Assembly: GCA_003508565.1 (NCBI GenBank)
Contig: DNUI01000115.1
Span: 1-12,136 of the forward strand
Source: Syntrophaceae bacterium
GTDB lineage: Bacteria; Desulfobacterota; Syntrophia; Syntrophales; UBA2185
DNA length: 12,136 nt
Reading direction: 5' to 3'
Both the position numbers and the translations under genes were made by a program. Under the pieces are notes generated by a model that had not been told where the DNA came from, made no database searches, and was given only the letters and a program-made list of their open reading frames with translations. Positions 1-6,964 of this stretch are shown in pieces. How positions within the stretch are numbered: position 1 is the first letter of the stretch; each line of letters starts with the position of its first letter.

Positions 1-88
1 TTACTCTATGCTCCTTGCTTTCAAGAGCATAAAGCATCGTGTGGTCATGAACCAACTTTCTTACCTTCAGGGTTTTCGCTCCTATCAC
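1..88 (-). CDS. possible start of an overlapping downstream ORF (partial, runs off left edge)
   Basis: An open frame begins with GTG at 88-86, overlapping the TGA stop of the DUF932 gene in a GTGA arrangement, and stays open for 29 codons to the left edge. Such overlaps usually mean translational coupling. The visible stretch is basic at first (KVRKLVHD) and I recognise no family. No separate ribosome binding site is evident. With so few codons visible this could be a chance open frame; the overlap with the upstream stop is the only support. Confidence 0.3.
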   Translation of the reverse strand, partial: MIGAKTLKVRKLVHDHTMLYALESKEHRV

Positions 89-1188
89 GTGCAGGCCCGC
101 ATCATTCGCTCCGCTAAATGGAACGCCTTCAACTTTAATTGCTCTCCGCGACCAAACCAGATTGAATTCAATCGCGTGGTCGAATCTCCACCCGACATCA
201 TGTGGTCCGTGTATTCGGTTACACTGTTGAAAGCCCCCCACAATGTCCCGCGCGAGAGATGCGCGCCTCGGCCGGAGTCATGCAACTGAAGCACGCTGCT
301 GCGGATATTCTCAATTCTTGCAGAGTTTTCCGCCTCTTCGTTATCCGGAACCAGTGCCTGCACATACTCCCGCAGTTGCTCCTCCGTTATCTTCTTGGTC
401 GCCATACAGTTGAACATAACGTCGAGTTGTTCGTATAAGGAATTTGACAATCCAAGCATTGTGCCTGCCTGTTCCAAATCCCGTAAGGCGTTTGATGTAT
501 GATTGATTTGAACTTCTCCCGCCCCCTGCAATGCAGAAGTCAAAGTATTATTGCAGACGACACGGATGGGAGTGAGCTTCACTCGAATATGTGAGCTGCC
601 GTCATGACTATTTGTGAGCAAGAGATATTTGTTGACGATGTCGTTGCCATTGACCTTAATGTAGCCCGGAAGTTTAACGAGAATCCAAATACTCTCACCG
701 AGGCCAAGGACTCCCGCAGTGTCGTACACCGCCTCTTGTTCGTCAACCAGTGCATCAAAGAAAGCAAAAGCATCTCTGTTCTGAATTGGCTCGTAACTTT
801 TTCCTACGATGCCCAGAACATCTCCGGTATCCGTTCGCACAGTTGCATACGCATCTTGCTTCAGCTCCGTTTTCAACTCTATTGGCCTCTTCACGATGGT
901 GTAATCTAATCCGGCGATCTCTATAGCTTCTCTTGCGGTCTTAGGATGATTCAACTCAATTCCCAGATTATGCCACGGTGATGGTCCTATCTCAGGATAT
1001 GGAGAGGGAGTTCGCGGAATCCGTAGGCGCAGTCTGCGTAAGGTCGCATCACTCACTGTAGAACGATATGATGGGTGTTCTGCGACAGTAATATTGAAGA
1101 GTGGAAAAATTTCCCCCGACAAAGTTTTCTGCCACCCAAGAAATTTCGCATCTGAATCCGAACCAGGTTGATTCGTGTGTTCAGACAT
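85..1188 (-). CDS. DUF932 phage/plasmid-like protein with N-terminal extension
   Basis: This 367-residue soluble protein belongs, by its motifs, to the DUF932 (phage/plasmid-like, TIGR03299-type) family, whose biochemical role is not established. The DUF932 part starts near PWHNLG (residues 71-76) and includes the family signatures GKSYEPIQNRDAF (129-141) and TPIRVVCNNTL (about 205-215), and a C-terminal GRGEQLKLKAFHLAERM segment. Residues 15-57 (FLGWQKT, FPLFNIT, HPSYRSTV) form a separate leader that I associate with short hypothetical proteins of deltaproteobacteria, from memory. The ATG start is well supported: GGAGG lies five bases upstream. No membrane segment or signal peptide is seen. 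Family members usually sit on plasmids, prophages or genomic islands, which agrees with the transposon debris nearby. A second ORF may overlap its stop. Confidence 0.88.
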   Translation of the reverse strand: MSEHTNQPGSDSDAKFLGWQKTLSGEIFPLFNITVAEHPSYRSTVSDATLRRLRLRIPRTPSPYPEIGPSPWHNLGIELNHPKTAREAIEIAGLDYTIVKRPIELKTELKQDAYATVRTDTGDVLGIVGKSYEPIQNRDAFAFFDALVDEQEAVYDTAGVLGLGESIWILVKLPGYIKVNGNDIVNKYLLLTNSHDGSSHIRVKLTPIRVVCNNTLTSALQGAGEVQINHTSNALRDLEQAGTMLGLSNSLYEQLDVMFNCMATKKITEEQLREYVQALVPDNEEAENSARIENIRSSVLQLHDSGRGAHLSRGTLWGAFNSVTEYTDHMMSGGDSTTRLNSIWFGRGEQLKLKAFHLAERMMRACT

Positions 1189-1228
1189 GTTAGCCTCCGT
1201 TCGCCTTGATTTCGGTAGCGAGTGAATT

Positions 1229-1248
1229 CCCCGTAGCGTTCTGCGGGG
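1229..1248. other. GC-rich hairpin upstream of the DUF932 gene
   Basis: CCCCGTAG and CTGCGGGG can pair over eight base pairs (one G-T wobble) with loop CGTT. It lies 41-60 bases upstream of the DUF932 start, probably in its leader. No T-run follows on either strand, so an intrinsic terminator is unlikely; an mRNA leader structure is possible. Confidence 0.35.
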
Positions 1249-1642
1249 TAAGCGGTCGAATACTGAATGATATTGCTACCTAAGAATCGAAGATTCTCCG
1301 CAGTTTGCCACAGAGAGCGTCAATTATCCAATTGGTTTAGTAAATGTAATAGCAAATAGCCTGCCAATAACCGGAAAAAAGCAGAAGTTTGGAATCATCC
1401 TTTAATAACGTTGGATTAGATTAATAGGAGAGAACAGCGGAAAAGCATGAAATGATTCGTTTGGCCTCAATATGTGGTGGAGCCTCAGCATATGGTAGGG
1501 ATACGTTGAAGGGTGGCGGACAGTCTATTCTTGTTGTTTTGTCTCCGGTCGGACTATCCCACGCTTATTGAATATCGTTTGAAATAAAGTATGTCTGGGA
1601 AATATCCTAAATTCTCACTTTCAGGAAGATTTCAATAAAAAA
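1249..1642. other. gene-free stretch
   Basis: I see no supported coding region here on either strand. A small inverted repeat (AGAATC GAA GATTCT, 1283-1297) is present. Candidate promoter hexamers for the DUF932 gene on the minus strand (TTGGCA ... TTTACT) are too weak to annotate. Translating the minus strand past the IS91 relic gives no further recognisable transposase sequence. Confidence 0.5.
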
Positions 1643-1868
1643 ACTCTGTCGCCATTTGGAGAGCATAACGACGATCTCCTTCGTAATCTTTCCGCTGTTC
1701 AGGAGCATCCTGAAAACTCTGTACCGAATGTCGTCTCCAACTTTTTGAGTTCCAGTGGTGGAGCGACGCGGCACATGCTTTTGCTGTAGAAACAACGTGC
1801 CGTCATGAGGATGTGGCAGTGAGGTTGGATCTGAGGAAACCACCAAAAGTCTCAATGACGCTAACAGT
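1643..1868 (-). pseudogene. IS91-family (HUH/Y2) transposase, decayed internal fragment
   Basis: Three adjacent minus-strand reading frames together rebuild the middle of an IS91-type transposase: VIETFGGFLRSN (from 1859), then HCHILMTARCFYSK...RVAPPLELKKLETTF (to about 1728), then RYRVFRMLLNSGKIT...MLSKWRQS (to about 1643). The family consensus I recall reads VIQTFGDFL.NPHCH...DGCFY...RVAPPLELKKLE.IFR.KVF.ML..KGKIT...MLS.WRHSGF. One missing C in AACCTC, just before CACTGCCAC, restores the HxH metal-binding motif, and one missing C in TTCGG restores the second junction, so at least two single-base lesions are present. Neither the N-terminal zinc domain nor the C-terminal part with catalytic tyrosines is present here. 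The fragment starts about 15 bases after the stop of the neighbouring 559-residue gene. Confidence 0.75.
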
Positions 1869-1881
1869 GACGGGACTCAGG

Positions 1882-3561
1882 CTAATAGTCAAATAGATCT
1901 CCTAAATTGCGCGGGCTGAAATGCTTGAAACGGACATCGTCTTTACTCGGGTAGTCGTTGTCCAAAAGAATGAGATGCACGTTCACCGGAACTCCCTTGA
2001 CGACAGCCGTGCCCGGAGGAGATATTGCGAGACCCTCCAACTCGTCTGGCAGGGGTGATCCATTCTCAACAGGGAACGTCACTGCACCGTGATACTCTCC
2101 AGTGAAGACGTTGAATACGTGTATTCCTCCCCGCGGCTTAGTGTCGGAGACGAGCACTAACTTGCCCGTAGGTGTGATGTCCCCTCCCTGAACCCGTGTG
2201 ACGGTTTTGGCCAGAGGCACGGACCCGGCAAAGACGTAGCTGCCGTCTGCTGCTTTCCTATATGAGAAGAGGGCACTGGCACCATCGAACTTTGTCGTAC
2301 ACAAATCACCGGTTATTGGATGAATGGTGCACCAGGCGAACGTTCCGCCCAGCGGGTCGTTTCCACTGAACTGGTGCAGACTGGCGTTCTTGAATTCGGT
2401 GTCAATTACAAGCAGCTGTTTCGGCTGCTCCAGCGCAACATAGAGCTTGCCGTCGAAATAATCAAGGCCTCCGATATGGGCGCTAACGACGCCATGCTTT
2501 GCAACATCGGTGCTCTTCACCAGCTCCATACCCATAGTGAACTTGTAAAGAGCTCGGCGTTCTTTGTTGTTGCTGGAGATATACCAGTACTTCCCGTCTG
2601 TTGCGATGCCCTGGCATTCTTCAGTCCACGCGTGATTTTCATACACACCGCCTTCCACCAACTGCCAGTGAGCTACGTCTGCCCATCGGTTACCTCCGAT
2701 ATAGACAGGAAGTTGATTGGTAATCCCCCAGGGGGATTTCACTCTGACGGAGTACATCCCGTGGCTGAGAGAGCGTGGCACCCTCAGCGAGAGCGAGGCT
2801 CCTCCTGCCGGTAACGCGCGAGTCAGTTTATGCTCTGGGCGTACCTCATGATGCACTTTGTTCTGCCTCAGAAACTGCACTACGGTCTCCTGGGGCGATG
2901 CGTCAAGATCACTGCCTTCGACGCTGAAGAGTTGGGTGATCATGGCCACCGGTGTCTGCTGGTGCAGGAGCTCCTGACCCAGCGCGTTTCTGGTGCCTAC
3001 GACCCTCCGAAGTATCGGCGTGGGGAACTTCGTGACGGATTGTCGTTTGTAAGAGACCTTCAAGACATTTGAGCAAATCGAACTCGCACCCCCTGCGGCA
3101 AGCCCCGAAAGCACTACGTGGTAATCAAACCCGTCTGGCTTGGCCGGCAAAAACTCCTTGAAGTCAATATCGAATTGTCGGCTCTGCCCTTGATGCGGCG
3201 GTGCACCTATCAATCGAGACGCGATGGGCCGTGCAGACGCAAACATAGTGGGAGCCTTGCCCTTATATATGTGATAATAAACCGTTGAGGGAGGATTGCT
3301 ACTGATCCGCGTAAATCGGAAGCGAAGAGCCCTTTCCTCCTCCAGGAGCAGCTCTTTACCCCACTTTTCGGGGATGTGGATGTCTTGCTGCCAGTGATCG
3401 GCTGTAATCTGTACCTCCAAGCTTAGGGACGCGGCCTGCACTATCGGCGAGCGAACCGGAACAGCAGTCATTGACTGCCCCATCACGAGTCCTTGAGCTA
3501 ATACCATAAGAAATATGACTACCATCATCGTAGTGAAAATCCAACGAACGAAACACTTCAT
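1882..3561 (-). CDS. secreted protein with TIG-like domain and C-terminal beta-propeller-like region
   Basis: This is a 559-residue exported protein of unknown role. Residues 1-29 look like a signal peptide: basic MKCFVRW, then a hydrophobic core (about 8-27). Residues 45-172 are a beta-rich domain that I do not recognise. Residues 181-288 resemble an IPT/TIG immunoglobulin-like fold: they open with TPILRRVVG and end with GMYSVRVKSPWGITNQLPVYI. From about 312 to 550 there are repeated strand-turn-strand units typical of beta-propellers (GIATDGKYWYISS, GGLDYFDGKLYVALE, DITPTGKLVLVSD, ELEGLAISP). No catalytic motif is seen. The ATG is supported by GGGGAGG seven bases upstream. The gene stands alone; an IS91 relic follows its stop. 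It could be a surface or periplasmic binding protein, but that is inference. Confidence 0.85.
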   Translation of the reverse strand: MKCFVRWIFTTMMVVIFLMVLAQGLVMGQSMTAVPVRSPIVQAASLSLEVQITADHWQQDIHIPEKWGKELLLEEERALRFRFTRISSNPPSTVYYHIYKGKAPTMFASARPIASRLIGAPPHQGQSRQFDIDFKEFLPAKPDGFDYHVVLSGLAAGGASSICSNVLKVSYKRQSVTKFPTPILRRVVGTRNALGQELLHQQTPVAMITQLFSVEGSDLDASPQETVVQFLRQNKVHHEVRPEHKLTRALPAGGASLSLRVPRSLSHGMYSVRVKSPWGITNQLPVYIGGNRWADVAHWQLVEGGVYENHAWTEECQGIATDGKYWYISSNNKERRALYKFTMGMELVKSTDVAKHGVVSAHIGGLDYFDGKLYVALEQPKQLLVIDTEFKNASLHQFSGNDPLGGTFAWCTIHPITGDLCTTKFDGASALFSYRKAADGSYVFAGSVPLAKTVTRVQGGDITPTGKLVLVSDTKPRGGIHVFNVFTGEYHGAVTFPVENGSPLPDELEGLAISPPGTAVVKGVPVNVHLILLDNDYPSKDDVRFKHFSPRNLGDLFDY

Positions 3562-3610
3562 GTTTTCCTCCCCATCAGCATTTGATAAGAACTACCTTTT
3601 TTATAAAAGA

Positions 3611-3641
3611 AGCATATGAAGAAAAGAATGCGATATGTCAA
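3611..3641 (-). promoter_or_regulatory. candidate sigma70-type promoter for the 559-residue secreted protein
   Basis: On the minus strand a perfect -35 box TTGACA (3641-3636) is followed after 19 bases by TATGCT (3616-3611); CATATG at 17-base spacing is an alternative -10. It lies 50-80 bases upstream of the ATG at 3561. The -35 is strong and the -10 weak, so the call is tentative. Confidence 0.4.
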
Positions 3642-3792
3642 GGTATTTTGAGAACAAAATGTGTGACAAATTAAGGAATACCATTCAAAAGAAAGCATGT
3701 CGGTGAAAATCCTATACACTCACAAACAAGAGATACTATACTCATTTATTTGACAGACGAAATAATTAAGATTCGCCCTGGACAATGATGCT

Positions 3793-4464
3793 TCAGAAGC
3801 CAATCCAGCGGGTATTGTTCTCCAGAGTTTCGCGGTCACTCGTTAAAGCATTCGCCGGAAAGTCCCAATCAGGGTATCCAATAGCAATGGCAATAATAAT
3901 CTTCTTGTCATCCGGTATTTGTACAATTTCTCTCAAAACTTCAGGATACAAGACTCCCTGATCTTCAATGCAGGTGCCAAGCCCGAAGTGCAGTGCGGCT
4001 ATGCAAAGGGTCTGCATGACTGCCCCGAGATCAAGCAGAGGCCCTGGATCGCTCAATGATTTATCAGTCAGAAGAAGGATGCCAACAGGAGCATCAAAGA
4101 AACGGAAACCCCTTTCCAGCCACGCTGCCCTTTTCTTTTTATCTTCTCTGGAAATGCCCATGAGTTCAAAAAGTTTCTTGGCCAGTGCAATCTGGCGCTC
4201 TCTGTAAATACTGTCATTCGACCAACTGACCGCATGATGGTCGGGGTGCATAGGTGCTTTCATGTTTAATTTATCAACAATAGCCACCCTCACCTTTTCC
4301 AGAACATCACCCGTCATTACAATAAATTCCCATGGCTGCGTATTCATCGCCGAGGGCGCTCTGCATGCTGTGTTTAGTATCCTGACCAACATATCCTTTG
4401 CAACAGGGTCTGACTTGAATCCTCTAATGCTTTTTCTTTTGTATATCATTTCATTGCTGTTCAA
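3793..4464 (-). CDS. nitroreductase-family FMN oxidoreductase
   Basis: The protein (223 residues from the first start) is a member of the FMN-dependent nitroreductase superfamily: cytoplasmic flavoproteins that reduce nitro groups, quinones or other substrates with NAD(P)H. Family marks are RKSIRGF near the N-terminus (10-16, FMN phosphate contact), APSAMNTQPWEF (36-47), and the helix with DLGAVMQTL and HFGLGTC (about 144-164), followed by a typical IAIGYPDWD near the end. Length is normal. The substrate cannot be read from the sequence. The start is uncertain: TTG at 4464 gives MNSNEM..., while ATG at 4449 gives MIYKRKS...; neither has a clear Shine-Dalgarno sequence. Its upstream region is unusually short because the end of an IS4-like element lies only about 23 bases away, so its native promoter has probably been displaced. 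Confidence 0.9.
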   Translation of the reverse strand: MNSNEMIYKRKSIRGFKSDPVAKDMLVRILNTACRAPSAMNTQPWEFIVMTGDVLEKVRVAIVDKLNMKAPMHPDHHAVSWSNDSIYRERQIALAKKLFELMGISREDKKKRAAWLERGFRFFDAPVGILLLTDKSLSDPGPLLDLGAVMQTLCIAALHFGLGTCIEDQGVLYPEVLREIVQIPDDKKIIIAIAIGYPDWDFPANALTSDRETLENNTRWIGF

Positions 4465-4478
4465 ATTAGCGCAATTTT

Positions 4479-4507
4479 ATAATAATGCTTTTTGAAATCA
4501 TTATCAT
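4479..4507 (-). promoter_or_regulatory. possible hybrid promoter at the IS end, reading into the nitroreductase gene
   Basis: On the minus strand ATGATA (4507-4502, inside the IS) is followed after 17 bases by TATTAT (4484-4479, just outside the proposed IS end). These match the -35 and -10 consensus at 4 and 5 of 6 positions. Outward or hybrid promoters at IS ends are well known, but the region is AT-rich and such matches arise by chance. Confidence 0.25.
4487..4497 (+). repeat. candidate left terminal inverted repeat of the IS4-like element
   Basis: GCTTTTTGAAA here matches GCTTTTTTGGAAA read inward from the other end (5810-5798), allowing two single-base gaps. The match is short and A/T-rich. 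Confidence 0.4.
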
Positions 4508-4571
4508 TTTGGACGGGTTTTCATCAGTTTCAAAATCAGGTTTCCATCTTCCGGTCATCATGCTGTCCGAA

Positions 4572-5735
4572 TTATCCAAAAGAAAGTTTCATTTGTTCTT
4601 GACTGTACGGTGTTGGTGGTGTTTCAAAAGGTTCATTGAGCCAGGTCCAGAGATCACGATGAGTAAAGAGGTTCATCCTTAAGAGAGCCACGAGATTGGA
4701 AAGTGACCAGTTGAAGGCAGCCTTGATTTGAAGATACCGGAGAATGAGCATGGCAATCAGTGCTGTCCAAATCTGGACTTTCACGGCATTGGGGGTTGTT
4801 CCTACAAAGGTCTTGATCTTCAGGTTCTGTTTCAGTGCTTTGAAAAACAATTCTATCTGCCAGCGATCCTTATAGATGGCAGCCACCGTTGTCGCCCCCA
4901 ATTTCATGGTATTGGTCAGGAAAACGAATGTCTGCTTCTTCTCAGCATCATAGAATTCAATACGGCGCATAGGGTACGGACATTTTTCCGCGGCTCCGGC
5001 GCCAGTAAAGAGAATGATTTCATCTTTCAGCATTGACCGATTCCGAGGGACCTCTCTCTCTTCTATGACAATATATAGGGCATTGTCCTTCATCCGGGTC
5101 ACAAAGAAAACCCCTTCAGATGTCCATTTGGCAAAAAGATGATAATCATTGTAGCCCCGGTCATCCACTACGATGGTACCTGAGTCAAACTTCAAAAGAT
5201 GGGCGACTTTTACATCATGGCATTTCCCATCGGTAATTACGGCAAAAGACGGAAGATACCCATCGTGATCCAAAACAAGATGCAACTTCACGGCTCCTTT
5301 GGTGCGGCGGAACCTGGCCCAGTCATACATGGACATGCACAGATCAATCACCGTGGAATCCAGACTGACCAGCTTGTTCTTGAACCGGAACTTCTTCTTC
5401 GCGTTGAGCTGACTGCGTCAACGCTCCAAAAGACTGAAGAACACCCTCTGATAAAGTTCCCAGGGACGATGCCCATTGGCATAGGCTAAAGTTGACAGCT
5501 TCGGAGCGCTGATACCAAGATGCCGCAATTTCCCTTCACAACTCCTGAGACCGTTGACAATCTCTCGCAAAGAATGGGCTCGACCCAATTGACAGAAAAG
5601 CATGGCTACAAACTGCCCCCAACAGGTAAACCCCCGGGCATGACGTTCTGCCTTTGTCTCCTTCACCATGCGATAAAACTCGAATCGAGGAAATAATTGT
5701 AACAGCTGGCTGAATATGCTACTAAACTTACTCAT
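4572..5735 (-). pseudogene. IS4-family DDE transposase with one in-frame TGA
   Basis: Read through the stop, this is a 387-codon transposase of the IS4 family. An N-terminal DUF4372-like domain (from MSKFSSIFSQLLQLFPRFEF) is followed by an RNase H-like DDE domain. First Asp: SLDST (codon 126). Second Asp: VVDDRGYND (about codon 192). The IS4 signature Y-2-R-3-E-6-K is complete: Y288, R291, E295, K302 in YKDRWQIELFFKALK. The only lesion visible is TGA at 5420-5418 (codon 106), after LLER; both halves are in the same frame, so it is a nonsense change and not a frameshift. Homologues, as I recall them, often carry Cys there, one base from TGA (TGC/TGT). The right half alone lacks the N-terminal DNA-binding region, so the enzyme is probably inactive unless the stop is read through. 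Confidence 0.85.
5401..5424. repeat. 7-bp perfect stem-loop containing the transposase TGA
   Basis: GCGTTGA (5401-5407) and TCAACGC (5418-5424) are exact inverted repeats separated by ten bases. On the minus strand the premature TGA forms the top of the 5' arm. This may be coincidence; it does not resemble a standard selenocysteine insertion element in position. Confidence 0.4.
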
Positions 5736-5736
5736 G

Positions 5737-5797
5737 GTTGAGCCCTCCTTTGGATTTGAGATTTGGCAAATACTTCTATACCAAATCAGGGCTCAAC
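5737..5797. repeat. long interrupted hairpin in the IS4 element's transposase leader
   Basis: GTTGAGCCCT (5737-5746) pairs exactly with AGGGCTCAAC (5788-5797), and inside it ATTTGG (5761-5766) pairs with CCAAAT (5781-5786). It lies directly upstream of the transposase start at 5735, between start codon and IS end. Such structures in IS leaders can block translation of transcripts entering from outside, hiding the start region; that role is inference here. Confidence 0.55.
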
Positions 5798-5810
5798 TTT
5801 CCAAAAAAGC
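5798..5810 (-). repeat. candidate right terminal inverted repeat of the IS4-like element
   Basis: Read inward on the minus strand this is GCTTTTTTGGAAA, the partner of 4487-4497. It lies just outside the leader hairpin and 63 bases upstream of the transposase start. Confidence 0.4.
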
Positions 5811-5891
5811 TAATTTAGACAAGAGTGAGGTAACATATCAAAATTTCCTCTTGAAAAATCATAACTGCCATGACCTGCACAGTTTTCTTAC

Positions 5892-5903
5892 CCCAAAGAC
5901 CTC
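5892..5903 (+). repeat. left arm of a 12-bp inverted repeat flanking the tyrosine recombinase
   Basis: CCCAAAGACCTC here is the exact reverse complement of 6798-6809. Outside it, CCTGCACAGTTTTCTTA (5874-5890) is partly mirrored beyond the right arm (CCTGTAAAATTTTATAA on the minus strand), with extra bases in the right copy. It starts about 30 bases after the recombinase stop codon. Confidence 0.6.
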
Positions 5904-5932
5904 GCGGTTTCAAGCGGTAATTGTTGACAATC

Positions 5933-6772
5933 CTATTTTCCATGCAGGATGTCCATCCATCTTATTGCCTCAGAATCGCTGATTTTCCCAAGATAGACCT
6001 GCGTTGTTTTCAGATCCCGATGCCTCAAGATTACTTTCGATACTATTTCAAGAGGAACGCCGTTTCTGCTGGCATACGTCGCCGAATATCTCCGAAGATC
6101 ATGGGGTGACACATGCACATTCAGTTTCGCCCCGAGCCTTCTGATAAGAGACCGTGCCGTAGAGTAACAGATGGGGAATATCCGTTCTTCCCCTTGAAGG
6201 GCTTTCTCCTTGATGTACTCCGTCAGTTTCTTTGCGACATTCTCCGGCATGTAGGCCATTTCCAATTCCTTGCCTGATTTTGGTTCCCGAAGAATAATAG
6301 TTCTGTCAGAAACATCTGACACTCTGATCTTCAGCAATTCGCCAATCCTTAATCCACAACGTGCCTGTAGTTCCAGGAGCAGCCTGTCTCGTTGCCTTTT
6401 CGTATCATAGATCATTTCGTCTACCGTCTCCCGGTCGAGAATCTTGTGTGGAGGCTGCTTAGGTGCCTTGAAGGATTTGCTGAGTAATGGTGTGTTGCAG
6501 GGATTTCTCATATTCAGAGAACAGCGGTCAATGATGAAATTGTAAAAGGCTTTCACCTGCGCATACCGGAGCCTCCGTGTTGACTTGGCAAGATTCTGTG
6601 TCAGGGTTTCCAGAAAATGAAAGATCTCATCAGGGGTTATGGCATCCAATGATCTTTGTCCATAGATCGCCGCAAATCTGTCAAGAATAACGCGGTAACT
6701 ATCAAGGGTTCGCTGTTTATGGTTTGACTGAAGATAATATTTAAACAGGGTAATTGCTTCTTTCGTGGTCAT
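5933..6772 (-). CDS. tyrosine recombinase / integrase (XerC/D-like)
   Basis: This 279-residue protein cuts and rejoins DNA through a covalent phosphotyrosine and is probably a mobile-element integrase. Residues 1-85 are the SAM-like core-binding domain (RTLDSYRVILDRFAAIYG). The catalytic domain follows with the complete set: R142 in GLRIGELL, K165 in EPKSGKE, H224 and R227 in PHDLRR, H251 in RHRDLKTT, and nucleophile Y260 in VYLG. Nothing is missing, so it is likely active. The ATG has GGAGGTG five bases upstream. A 12-bp inverted repeat brackets the gene (5892-5903 and 6798-6809), and an IS91-type transposase stub lies just upstream. Tyrosine recombinases are known companions of some IS91-like elements, but here no intact transposase accompanies it. 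A role in chromosome dimer resolution is unlikely given this context. Confidence 0.93.
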   Translation of the reverse strand: MTTKEAITLFKYYLQSNHKQRTLDSYRVILDRFAAIYGQRSLDAITPDEIFHFLETLTQNLAKSTRRLRYAQVKAFYNFIIDRCSLNMRNPCNTPLLSKSFKAPKQPPHKILDRETVDEMIYDTKRQRDRLLLELQARCGLRIGELLKIRVSDVSDRTIILREPKSGKELEMAYMPENVAKKLTEYIKEKALQGEERIFPICYSTARSLIRRLGAKLNVHVSPHDLRRYSATYASRNGVPLEIVSKVILRHRDLKTTQVYLGKISDSEAIRWMDILHGK

Positions 6773-6797
6773 GATACACCTCCATATTCTTTTTTAT

Positions 6798-6809
6798 GAG
6801 GTCTTTGGG
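6798..6809 (-). repeat. right arm of a 12-bp inverted repeat flanking the tyrosine recombinase
   Basis: GAGGTCTTTGGG is the exact reverse complement of the left arm at 5892-5903. It lies 26 bases upstream of the recombinase start codon, inside the transcript leader if the -10 box at 6819-6824 is used. The two arms delimit about 918 bp containing just the recombinase gene. Confidence 0.6.
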
Positions 6810-6818
6810 ATTATGGAG

Positions 6819-6824
6819 ATTATA
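6819..6824 (-). promoter_or_regulatory. candidate -10 box for the tyrosine recombinase
   Basis: A perfect TATAAT lies on the minus strand 47-52 bases upstream of the recombinase ATG. I see no good -35 box at 16-18 bases spacing, so an activator or a weak promoter would be expected. It overlaps the outer, imperfect part of the inverted repeat. Confidence 0.35.
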
Positions 6825-6921
6825 AAATTTTACAGGCTCAAGATGTTGTGAATTGTGGGGAGGGCAATAATGGCTGTGACTTGAGGGCGTTGCAAGATGC
6901 ACCTACAACTAAATGGAGTTA

Positions 6922-6937
6922 CAGAATTTAAATTCTG
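6922..6937. repeat. perfect 16-bp palindrome
   Basis: CAGAATTTAAATTCTG is its own reverse complement. It sits in the non-homologous DNA between the truncated IS91-type stub (break at about 6965) and the recombinase. It could be a dimeric-regulator site or part of a recombination junction; A/T-richness makes chance possible. Confidence 0.4.
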
Positions 6938-6964
6938 ATTATTATCAATAGAAATATGCAGTGA

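Larger units (their letters stand above)
4487..5810 (-). mobile_element. IS4-family insertion sequence, about 1.3 kb, transposase interrupted
   Basis: The element is defined by an IS4-type transposase gene (4572-5735) and by imperfect inward-facing ends: GCTTTTTGAAA at 4487-4497 and GCTTTTTTGGAAA (minus strand) at 5810-5798. This gives 1324 bp, a normal size for the family. Only TAAT is directly repeated at both borders, so I cannot show a convincing target-site duplication and the exact ends are tentative. The element sits between the tyrosine recombinase and the nitroreductase, transcribed toward the latter. Confidence 0.6.

Noticed and set aside
2320..2814. 164-codon plus-strand open frame inside the 559-residue secreted protein gene
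   Set aside because: It is the antisense shadow of a clearly coding frame with signal peptide and ribosome binding site.
3748..3767. Sequence ATTTGACAGACGAAATAATT on the plus strand, near-identical to the -35 region at 9544-9524 (minus strand)
   Set aside because: No -10 box or downstream gene accompanies it on the plus strand; probably A/T-rich coincidence.
5418..5420. TGA in the IS4 transposase as a selenocysteine codon
   Set aside because: The stem at this site includes the TGA in its own arm and has no clear bacterial SECIS layout just downstream; a nonsense mutation is simpler.
4463..5816. AAATTAGC/GCTAATTT as the IS4 element's terminal inverted repeats
   Set aside because: The 8-bp match is exact, but the GCTTTTT..GAAA pair just inside (4487/5810) is longer and flanked by a short direct repeat, so I preferred it; neither is certain.
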